Origin: Actinacidiphila alni
Lineage (GTDB): Bacteria > Actinomycetota > Actinomycetes > Streptomycetales > Streptomycetaceae
Reading direction: 5' to 3'
Assembly (NCBI RefSeq): GCF_900112845.1
Contig: NZ_FONG01000001.1
Location: forward strand, 558,001-622,000
DNA: 64,000 bases
The notes beneath the pieces were generated by a model. That model ran no database searches and had not been told where the DNA came from. It saw only the letters and a program-made list of their open reading frames with translations. Both the position numbers and the translations under genes were made by a program. Positions 57,419 to 64,000 of the stretch are shown in pieces (position 1 is the stretch's first letter; the number at the start of each line of letters is the position of its first letter).

Positions 57419-60129
57419 CCATGATCACTCCCGAGCCCGTTTCCGCTCCCGCTCCCGCACCGGCTCCCGGCCGGGGCACCGGGGCCGCACCCCGGCCGCC
57501 GGCCGGACCGGAACCCGGCCCGTCGGACGCCGGGTCCGGTCCCTCGGACGCCGGATCCGGCCCCTCGGACGCCGAGTTGGACGCGCTCGTCGCCAAGCTC
57601 GACCTGTCGGCCAAGGTCCGGCTGCTGTCCGGCGCGAGTTCGTTCAGGACGCAGGGCGAACCGGCCGTGGGACTGCGGGCGATGGGCGTCTCCGACGGGC
57701 CCGCGGGGGTGCGCGGCGAGCGCTGGGACGAACGCGACACCGCCCTCGTACTGCCCTCGCCCACGGCGCTCGCGGCGAGCTGGGACGAGGATCTCGTCGG
57801 CGAACTCGGCGGCCTGCTCGCCGCCGAGGCGCGCCGCAAGCACATCGACATCCTGCTCGCGCCCACCCTCAATCTGCACCGGACCCCGGCCGCTGGGCGG
57901 CACTTCGAGTGCTACTCCGAGGACCCGCTGCTGACCGGCAGGATCGCGGCCGCGTACATCGGCGGTGTCCAGGCGGGCGGGGTGGCCGCCACCGCCAAGC
58001 ACTACGTCGCCAACGACTCCGAGACGGAGCGCCTCACGCTCGACGCCCGGGTCGACGAACGCACCCTGCGCGAGCTGTACATGGCGCCCTTCGAGACGGC
58101 GGTGCGCGCGGGTGTGTGGGTGGTGATGTCCGCCTACAACGGGGTCAACGGCGTGACCATGTCGGAGAGTCCGCTGCTGGCCGAGCCGCTGAAGGGCAGT
58201 TGGGGCTTCGACGGTGTCGTGGTCTCCGACTGGGGCGCGGTTCGCTCGACCGAGGCCGCGGCGCTCGCCGCGCAGGACCTGTCCATGCCGGGGCCGAACC
58301 CCCTGTGGGGCGAGCCGCTGGAGGCCGCGGTGCGCGAGGGCCGGGTGCCGGAGGCGGCGCTCGACGACAAGGTCCGGCGCATCCTGCGGCTCGCCGCGCG
58401 GGTCGGCGCGCTGGAGGGCTTCCCGGGCGCGGTGCCCGGGCCCGCGGCCCCGCCCGAACCCGGCGCGGCCCGCGCCCTGCTGCGGCGGGCGGTCGGCGCC
58501 GCGACCGTCCTGCTGCGCAACGAGGGCGGGCTGCTGCCGCTCGGCCCGGCGGCGGGTATCGAGGGGCCCGCCGCCGGGACCGCCACCGCGCCGGCCGCCG
58601 GTACCGGTGCTGATGCCGAAGCCGGCGACGCAGGGACCGTACGTACGCCGCGGATCGCCGTCCTCGGGCCGAACGCCGCCGCGGCCCGCGTCCAGGGCGG
58701 CGGCAGCGCGGCCGTCTTCCCGGTCGAGGTCGTCTCGCCGCTCGACGGCATCAGGGACGCGCTCGCCGGTACGGCCGAGGTCGTGCACGCCGAGGGCGTC
58801 GTGCTGACCACCCGGCCCACCCCGCTGCACCCCGGCAACTCCCGCGACCCGCGCAGCGGCGAACCCGGTGTGCTGGTCCGCTACCTCGCCGCCGACGGCA
58901 CCGAGATCCACGCCGAGCACCGGCTCAGCGGCCGGATCCTGGAGTCGGGCGACGCACCGGAACTGGCCGCGACCGCCGCGGCCGTGGAGGTCAGCGCCCG
59001 GATCACGCCGGACGTCACGGGGGAGTGGCGGTTCGCCGTCGTGGGCCTGGGCGCGGTCACCCTGCGGGCCGACGAGGAGACCCTCATCGACACCTATGTG
59101 GCGCCCGAATCCCGGGACCCCACCTATGTGCACGTCACGCCGTCCTTCCGGGTGGCCTCCCGGCAGGTGACCGCCGGCCGGGAGCTGCTGCTGGTCGCCA
59201 CCCGGCACTGGGAGGCCGACGACGGCTTCGCGGTGGCGCTGGCCGCCGACCCGCCGCGCCGCGACGAGGACGAGTCGATCGCCGAGGCCGTCGCCCTGGC
59301 CCGCGACGCGGACGTGGCCGTCGTCGTGGTCGGCACCACCGACGAGATCGAGAGCGAGGGCTTCGACCGTACGTCGCTCGCGCTGCCGGGCCGCCAGGAC
59401 GAACTCGTCGCCGCGGTCGCCGCCGCGAACCCCCGCACCGTGGTGATCGTCAACTCCGGCGGGCCGGTCGAACTGCCGTGGCGGGAGAGCGTTCCCGCGG
59501 TCCTGCTGAGCTGGTTCCCCGGCCAGGAGACCGGCCACGGGCTCGCCGACGTCCTCCTCGGCCACGCGGAACCCGGCGGGCGGCTCCCCACCACCTGGGC
59601 CGGCCGCGCCGAGGGCGCCCCGCTGCCGTCCACCACACCCGAGGACGGGGTGCTGCCCTACGGGGAGGGGCCGTATATCGGCCATCGTGCGTGGCGCGGG
59701 GCGGGCGCGGAACCGGCGTACTGGTTCGGCCACGGGCTCGGCTACACCACCTGGGACTACCGGTGGATCGAGCTGCCGGACGACCTCGCCCGTACCGTCG
59801 AATCCGCAGGTGAGGACGGGCTCGCCGAGGTGACGGTACGGGTCGCGGTACGCAATACCGGCAGCCGCGCCGGACGCGAGGTGGTGCAGGTCTACCTCGG
59901 TACCGGGCCGGACGGGGACCATGACAACGGTGGACCGCGATTGGCCGGATTTGCCGCGGTCCGGGCCGAGCCCGGCCAGGATGTCGTGGCGGAAGTGCGC
60001 GTAACGGCGCGGTCCTTCCAGCGGTGGTCCACCGCGGAGGGACGCTGGCTGCGCCGCCCGGCCCCGTACACGCTGTACGCCGGCCCCTCGGCCGACCGGC
60101 TGCCGCTCTCCGCACCGTCCGCGTCCTGA
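57415..60129 (+). CDS. Cytosolic glycoside hydrolase family 3 beta-glucosidase with PA14 insert
   Basis: 904 aa from ATG 57415 (ATGA overlap with the permease). No signal peptide. A Pro/Ala-rich lead and a threefold 7-residue repeat (GPSDAGS, about 35-54) precede the catalytic (alpha/beta)8 domain with KHYVAND and nucleophile D272 in GVVVSDWGA. The C-terminal sandwich is split by a PA14-like insert at about 475-620, and a fibronectin-type domain ends the protein. This layout is standard for intracellular beta-glucosidases. It should hydrolyse the imported oligosaccharide to glucose. Confidence 0.93.
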   Translation: MTMITPEPVSAPAPAPAPGRGTGAAPRPPAGPEPGPSDAGSGPSDAGSGPSDAELDALVAKLDLSAKVRLLSGASSFRTQGEPAVGLRAMGVSDGPAGVRGERWDERDTALVLPSPTALAASWDEDLVGELGGLLAAEARRKHIDILLAPTLNLHRTPAAGRHFECYSEDPLLTGRIAAAYIGGVQAGGVAATAKHYVANDSETERLTLDARVDERTLRELYMAPFETAVRAGVWVVMSAYNGVNGVTMSESPLLAEPLKGSWGFDGVVVSDWGAVRSTEAAALAAQDLSMPGPNPLWGEPLEAAVREGRVPEAALDDKVRRILRLAARVGALEGFPGAVPGPAAPPEPGAARALLRRAVGAATVLLRNEGGLLPLGPAAGIEGPAAGTATAPAAGTGADAEAGDAGTVRTPRIAVLGPNAAAARVQGGGSAAVFPVEVVSPLDGIRDALAGTAEVVHAEGVVLTTRPTPLHPGNSRDPRSGEPGVLVRYLAADGTEIHAEHRLSGRILESGDAPELAATAAAVEVSARITPDVTGEWRFAVVGLGAVTLRADEETLIDTYVAPESRDPTYVHVTPSFRVASRQVTAGRELLLVATRHWEADDGFAVALAADPPRRDEDESIAEAVALARDADVAVVVVGTTDEIESEGFDRTSLALPGRQDELVAAVAAANPRTVVIVNSGGPVELPWRESVPAVLLSWFPGQETGHGLADVLLGHAEPGGRLPTTWAGRAEGAPLPSTTPEDGVLPYGEGPYIGHRAWRGAGAEPAYWFGHGLGYTTWDYRWIELPDDLARTVESAGEDGLAEVTVRVAVRNTGSRAGREVVQVYLGTGPDGDHDNGGPRLAGFAAVRAEPGQDVVAEVRVTARSFQRWSTAEGRWLRRPAPYTLYAGPSADRLPLSAPSAS

Positions 60130-60150
60130 CCGGACGGACCGAGACCGGGG

Positions 60151-60178
60151 CGCCCCCCTCACCTGACAGTCGGGGGCG
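60151..60178 (+). terminator. Weak hairpin after the GH3 gene
   Basis: CGCCCCC (60151-60157) pairs with GGGGGCG (60172-60178) over a 14-base loop, 22 bp after the stop at 60129. It may end the importer operon before the fucosidase gene. Low stability relative to other stems here. Confidence 0.4.
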
Positions 60179-60355
60179 TCCCCCGGGCGGAGCCCGGAGA
60201 TCGGGGCCCGAGACCCGGCGGACGGGAAACGGTGACGGCCCGGAAACCGGTGTCCCGGCCCCGGCACATCGGGGATTGATCACCCGGACCGGCGAAACGT
60301 AAGGTCAACGCGATCCGGCAACACATCCGATGTCTTGTCTCGCGAGGACACGCCC

Positions 60356-61636
60356 ATGCCCATGCAGCCCTGGTTCGCCGACGCCAAACTCGGCATCTTC
60401 GTCCACTACGGGATCTACGCCGTCGACGGCGTCCCCGAGTCGTGGTCCTTCTACACCGGGCAGGTTTCCCGGGAGCAGTACATGAAGCAGCTGGCCGGCT
60501 TCACCGCCGCCGCGTACGAACCGGCCGACTGGGCACGGCTGTTCGCCCGCGCGGGCGCCCGCTACGCGGTGCTGACGGCCCGTCACCACGACGGCGTGGC
60601 ACTGTGGGACACCGCCCGCGAGGACGGCCTGTCCGTCGCCCGCGACACCCCCGCCCGCCGCGACCTGATCGGCGGCTACGCCGACGCGCTGCGCGCCGAG
60701 GGCCTCAAGGTCGGCCTGTACTACTCCCATTCGGACTGGTCGCACCCCGACTACCCGTCCGTCCGGCACCCGCACCCCGACCCGCAGCAGGTCGCCGTCA
60801 ACGACAATCCGCTCAGCGCTCCCGCGCCCGGCGCGCAGGACCCGGCCGCCTGGCACCGCTACCTCGGCTACCGGGACGCCCAGGTGCTGGAACTGGCCCA
60901 CCGCTACCGGCCCGACCTGCTGTGGTTCGACGGCGAGTGGGAGCGCTCCGAAGAGCAGTGGGGGATCGACGCCCTGGCCGACGCCGTCCTCGCCGTCCAC
61001 CCCGAAACCGTCTTCAACGCCCGGATGTTCAGCCGCGGCGACTACGCCACACCCGAACAGGGCGTCCCGCTCCAGGCCCCCGAGGGCCCCTGGGAGCTGT
61101 GCCTGACGGTCAACGACTCCTGGGGCTTCCAGGGGCACGACGACCACCACAAGTCGGTCGGCCAGATCGTCCGCTACTTCACCGAGACCATCGGCGCGGG
61201 CGGCAATCTGCTGCTCGACGTCGGCCCCCGCGAGGACGGCACGATCACCGCCGAGCAGAGCGCCCGCCTGACGGGCCTCGGCGACTGGATCGCCCGGCAC
61301 GACGCCGCCGTGTACGGCACCGTCGCCGGGCTGCCCGCCGGCCACCACTACGGCCCGAGCACCCTGTCGGCCGACCGCCGCACGCTCTATCTGACCTGCT
61401 TCGACGCGCCCCGCGAGACGGTGTCGGTACGCGGGCTGCGCAATGCCGTGCGCCGTGTGACCGTCCTCGGCACGGGCACCGCCCTCGGCCACGAGGTCAC
61501 CGGCGGCCTGCACGACGTCCCCGGCGTGCTCTGGATCGACGCGCCGCCCGCCGCCGACGTGGACCCGTACGCGACCGTCCTGGCCGTGGAGCTGGACGGC
61601 GAGCTGGACCTCTACCGGGGGACCGGACGGGTGTGA
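60356..61636 (+). CDS. Glycoside hydrolase family 29 (alpha-L-fucosidase-like), cytosolic
   Basis: 426 aa from ATG 60356, with GAGGA about eight bases upstream; an earlier in-frame TTG overlaps that box. GH29 landmarks: FVHYGIYAVDG, VLTARHHDGVALW (substrate His pair), and DLLWFDGEWE with the predicted nucleophile Asp. No signal peptide, so it acts on imported sugar. It lies 226 bp after the GH3 stop, with probably its own promoter. Family members also take other deoxy-sugars, so fucose specificity is not certain. Confidence 0.9.
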   Translation: MPMQPWFADAKLGIFVHYGIYAVDGVPESWSFYTGQVSREQYMKQLAGFTAAAYEPADWARLFARAGARYAVLTARHHDGVALWDTAREDGLSVARDTPARRDLIGGYADALRAEGLKVGLYYSHSDWSHPDYPSVRHPHPDPQQVAVNDNPLSAPAPGAQDPAAWHRYLGYRDAQVLELAHRYRPDLLWFDGEWERSEEQWGIDALADAVLAVHPETVFNARMFSRGDYATPEQGVPLQAPEGPWELCLTVNDSWGFQGHDDHHKSVGQIVRYFTETIGAGGNLLLDVGPREDGTITAEQSARLTGLGDWIARHDAAVYGTVAGLPAGHHYGPSTLSADRRTLYLTCFDAPRETVSVRGLRNAVRRVTVLGTGTALGHEVTGGLHDVPGVLWIDAPPAADVDPYATVLAVELDGELDLYRGTGRV

Positions 61637-61771
61637 GGGGGCGCGGGCGGCGGAGCACTCGGGGCACGGCGCGTGGGCCAGGCGTGCCGGGTGCGCAGGA
61701 GGGAGCAGAAGGTGCGGGTGGTGGCTTCGAAAGCATCGGATGTCTGGGGGAGCGGCCTTGGGAAATCCACG

Positions 61772-61785
61772 TGAGAGCGCTCCCC
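61772..61785. promoter_or_regulatory. Imperfect LacI-type operator upstream of the ROK gene
   Basis: TGAGAGCGCTCCCC shares the GAGCGCTC core of the regulon palindrome but only the left half matches fully. It is 93 bp before the GTG of the ROK gene. It may be a weak site of the same repressor or of the ROK protein itself. Confidence 0.45.
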
Positions 61786-61877
61786 GGCCAGGGAATCCGC
61801 GCGGGCGATCTGGCACTATGTGCCCTGTACTGCGACCTCCCGGGTGTGGTGCGGACCGACAGCGTGAAGGGAGCCCG

Positions 61878-63071
61878 GTGAAGCGCGACGTGGGCCGGAC
61901 GACGAGGGATCTCCGTCGGCACAACCGCACGTCCGTACTGACGCGGCTCTATCTGCACGGCCCCGCCAGCCGCTTCGACCTCATGCGGGCCACCGGTCTC
62001 AGCTCCGCCACCGTCAGCAACGTGGTCACCGACCTCGTCGCCGACGGCCTGGTCGCCGAGGCGGGACTGCTCGACTCCGACGGCGGGCGCCCGCGCACGC
62101 TGCTCGAAGTGCGGCCCGGATACGCCCAGGTGGCGGGCGTCGACATCGGCGAGACCCATGTCCAGGTCGGGCTGTTCGACTGGACCCTGGACACCCTCGC
62201 CACCGCCACCTATCCGATGGACACCGGCCGCCCCGACCCCGGCGTGCTCGCCGGCCTCGTCACCACGGGCATCGAGGAGGTCACCGCCAAGGCCGGCGCC
62301 GACCCGGCCGCCCTGCTCGGCGTCGGCGTCGGCGTCCCCGGCGCCGTCCGCCCCGACGGCGCGGTCCACGCGCCGACCCTCGGCTGGTCCGGCGTGCCCT
62401 TCGACGCCCTGCTGCGACCGCACATCGCGGCCCCCCTGCACCTGGACAACTGCGCCCGCACCCTCGGCCAGGCCGAGATGTGGCGGGGCGCGGGGCGCGG
62501 CGCCGACCGCGCCATCGTCGCGCTCCTGGCGGTCGGTGTGGGCGCCGCGGTCGCCACCGGCACGCCCGGCGGCGTCGCCAGCACCACCAGCGAATGGGGC
62601 CACACCGTCGTCGAGGCGGGCGGCGCCCCCTGCCGCTGCGGCTCCCGCGGCTGCCTGGAGGCGTACGTCGGAGCCGAGGCGATCCTCGACCACTACGGCA
62701 GCCTGCCCGGCGCCCCCGAACTGCGCGGCGGCGGCACCGAGGCCAAGGTCGCGGCCCTGGTCGCCGACGCCGCCCGCCCCGGCGCCGCCGCCGACACCGT
62801 CCGGTGGACGGCCGAATACCTCGGCATCGGCATCGCGAACCTCATCAATCTGCTCAGCCCGGACCGGGTGGTCCTCTCCGGCTGGGTCAGCGGCGCCATG
62901 GGCCCGGCGATGCTCCCGGCGGTCCGCGACGCGGTCCGCCGGCACGCGCTGGACTACCTGGCGGCCGGCACCGTCCTGGAGCTGGGCCGGCTGGGCCCGG
63001 ACGCGGTCGCCCTGGGCGCCGCGACGCTGCCGGTGCACGGGCTGCTGGCGGCGGGGGAGCGGACCGGCTGA
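61878..63071 (+). CDS. ROK-family transcriptional regulator/sugar kinase-like protein
   Basis: 397 aa from GTG 61878, with AAGGGAG five bases upstream. The N-terminal winged helix (FDLMRATGLSSATVSNVVTD) identifies a regulator (NagC/XylR/Mlc type). The ROK domain follows with the zinc motif CRCGSRGCLEAYVG and VGVGVPGAV. The kinase catalytic motif is not obvious, so it is likely a sugar-sensing repressor without kinase activity. It probably governs the GH29 gene or this locus together with the LacI protein. Confidence 0.92.
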   Translation: MKRDVGRTTRDLRRHNRTSVLTRLYLHGPASRFDLMRATGLSSATVSNVVTDLVADGLVAEAGLLDSDGGRPRTLLEVRPGYAQVAGVDIGETHVQVGLFDWTLDTLATATYPMDTGRPDPGVLAGLVTTGIEEVTAKAGADPAALLGVGVGVPGAVRPDGAVHAPTLGWSGVPFDALLRPHIAAPLHLDNCARTLGQAEMWRGAGRGADRAIVALLAVGVGAAVATGTPGGVASTTSEWGHTVVEAGGAPCRCGSRGCLEAYVGAEAILDHYGSLPGAPELRGGGTEAKVAALVADAARPGAAADTVRWTAEYLGIGIANLINLLSPDRVVLSGWVSGAMGPAMLPAVRDAVRRHALDYLAAGTVLELGRLGPDAVALGAATLPVHGLLAAGERTG

Positions 63072-63141
63072 GGGGCGCGCCCCCTCCTCCCGCGGTCCCG
63101 GCGTCCTCCGGAAGCGTTCCGAAAAAACCTTGCGCGACGGA

Positions 63142-63170
63142 TTGACCGCCCATCGATCGCTACTTAGTTT
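63142..63170 (+). promoter_or_regulatory. Promoter for the aldehyde dehydrogenase gene
   Basis: TTGACC (63142-63147) and TAGTTT (63165-63170) are spaced by 17 bp in an A/T-rich pocket; the ATG at 63235 follows after about 58 nt of leader. A short palindrome GGGGCGCGCCCC just after the ROK stop (63072-63083) may separate it from the previous gene. Confidence 0.7.
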
Positions 63171-63234
63171 AAGTCCGAGAAAAAGACGGGCCGGGTGTTC
63201 GGCACCGCCCTCTTCGGAACACGTGGGAGCACGC

Positions 63235-64000
63235 ATGGCGTTGGGTCCCGGCGACGGCCGGCTGTACATCGACGGAGAGTTCACCCCCGCGGCCTCGGGC
63301 CGGACCGGGGTGGTGGAGGAGAAGGCGACCGGCCGCCCGATCGGCAGCTACGCGCTGGGCGCGGCCGAGGACGTGGAACGGGCCGTGGCGGCCGCGCGGG
63401 CGGCGCAGCCCGGATGGGCCGAGCTGTCGGCGCCCGCGCGCGCCGGACATCTGCGCGCGCTGTGCGGATACCTGGAGCAGCGGTACGCGGAACTGGTCGA
63501 GCAGAGCATGCGCGAGACCGGCGGCGTCCGCGCCAAGGCGGAGGACGAAGTCGGCACCAGTATCCGGCAGTTGGCGCTGTCGGCGGTGCAGGTGAGCGAG
63601 AACGCGGGCGACATCCTGCCGCCGTACAAGGCGGGCAAGCTGTCGCTGTCACGGACCGTGCCGCTGGGTGTACTGGGGCTGATCACCCCGTGGAACTACC
63701 CGATGAATCTGGCGATGCGGGCCCTCGCGCCGGGCCTGGCCTTCGGCAACACCGTGGTGCTCAAGCCCGCGGAGCTGACCCCGGTGATCGGCGGACAGGT
63801 GCTCGCGGAGGCGGCGGCGCACGCGGGACTGCCGCCGGGCGTGCTCAATGTGGTGACCGGCGACGGCCCGGACGCCGGCTGGGCGCTGGCGCGCCACCAG
63901 GGCGTGGACATGCTGGACTTCACCGGTTCGCGCGAGGTCGGCCTGGCGATCAGCCGGGCCGCGGCCGGTGAACTGCGCGACATCCGCCTGGAATTGGGCG
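63235..64000 (+). CDS. Aldehyde dehydrogenase, N-terminal part (runs off the window)
   Basis: At least 255 aa from ATG 63235 (GGGAG six bases upstream), open to the window edge. The N-terminal NAD-binding half is typical: LGVLGLITPWNYPMNLAMRA (WNYP anion site), TVVLKPAELTP (cofactor Lys) and DFTGSREVG (NAD loop), ending in LELG before the expected catalytic Cys. Style resembles benzaldehyde- or aliphatic-aldehyde dehydrogenases. Substrate cannot be given without the C-terminal half. Confidence 0.92.
   Translation, partial: MALGPGDGRLYIDGEFTPAASGRTGVVEEKATGRPIGSYALGAAEDVERAVAAARAAQPGWAELSAPARAGHLRALCGYLEQRYAELVEQSMRETGGVRAKAEDEVGTSIRQLALSAVQVSENAGDILPPYKAGKLSLSRTVPLGVLGLITPWNYPMNLAMRALAPGLAFGNTVVLKPAELTPVIGGQVLAEAAAHAGLPPGVLNVVTGDGPDAGWALARHQGVDMLDFTGSREVGLAISRAAAGELRDIRLELG

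Noticed and set aside
1..64000. tRNA, rRNA, insertion sequence, integrase or phage genes
   Set aside because: Looked for and not seen; the accessory genes carry no flanking transposase or attachment-site duplication that I could identify.

Overview
The window is high-GC actinobacterial DNA, most likely from Streptomyces or a close relative. The signs are third-position G/C codon use, frequent GTG starts, twin-arginine lipoprotein sugar-binding proteins with no dedicated ATPase, a SpoIIE/HATPase phosphatase, an ECF41 sigma factor, a CebR-like regulon and PIG-L, P450 and ATP-grasp accessory genes. No rRNA, tRNA, insertion sequence or CRISPR array was seen. It looks like chromosomal-arm accessory DNA with many small operons.

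Layout. 1-5 kb: a partial unknown gene, a membrane/TPR-like protein, a coupled dppA plus asparaginase-like pair and a TOPRIM protein. 5-12.5 kb: a helix-turn-helix/response-regulator fusion behind a leaderless, apparently autoregulated promoter, a heterodimeric ABC exporter with one degenerate ATP site, a P450 and a SpoIIE-type phosphatase. 12.5-18 kb: a secreted three-discoidin GH3 enzyme and an NAD(P)-binding/DUF2867 protein. 18-27.7 kb: one leftward operon with two ATP-grasp ligases, a class V PLP enzyme, two diverged EPSP-synthase paralogues (one joined in frame to a DinB/YfiT domain), an MFS exporter and a PIG-L hydrolase. This is the best candidate for an undescribed biosynthetic system. 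27.7-31 kb: a sugar ABC importer. 31-39.7 kb: an AfsR-like STAND ATPase, a KAS III enzyme, a quinone reductase, a hemerythrin-like protein, a frameshifted small gene, a membrane protein and a phosphodiester glycosidase.

39.7-49.3 kb: a divergent LysR/SDR pair, a DHA2 exporter with an extra C-terminal domain, an S4 protein with an ECF41 sigma factor, a divergent VOC/MarR pair with a clear operator, a thiolase behind a long inverted repeat, and a metallophosphoesterase/phosphopantetheinyl transferase pair. 49.4-63.1 kb: a carbohydrate-use locus with a LacI regulator, a secreted GH16 plus clan-A enzyme, a CebEFG-like importer with a cytosolic GH3, a GH29 fucosidase-like enzyme and a ROK protein. 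The window ends inside an aldehyde dehydrogenase.

The carbohydrate locus reads as one system. Secreted GH16/GH3 enzymes cut a beta-glucan, the importer takes up oligosaccharides and the cytosolic GH3 finishes them. A shared palindrome, GAGAGCGCTCTC, lies at the promoters of the LacI gene, the GH16 gene, the importer operon and the distant GH3 gene at 16.1 kb, which ties them into one predicted regulon. The 18-27.7 kb operon has the parts for making and exporting an amide-linked small molecule: enolpyruvyl-transferase-fold enzymes, a PLP enzyme, ligases, a possible thiol-handling pair (DinB plus PIG-L) and a transporter. Its product cannot be read from sequence alone.
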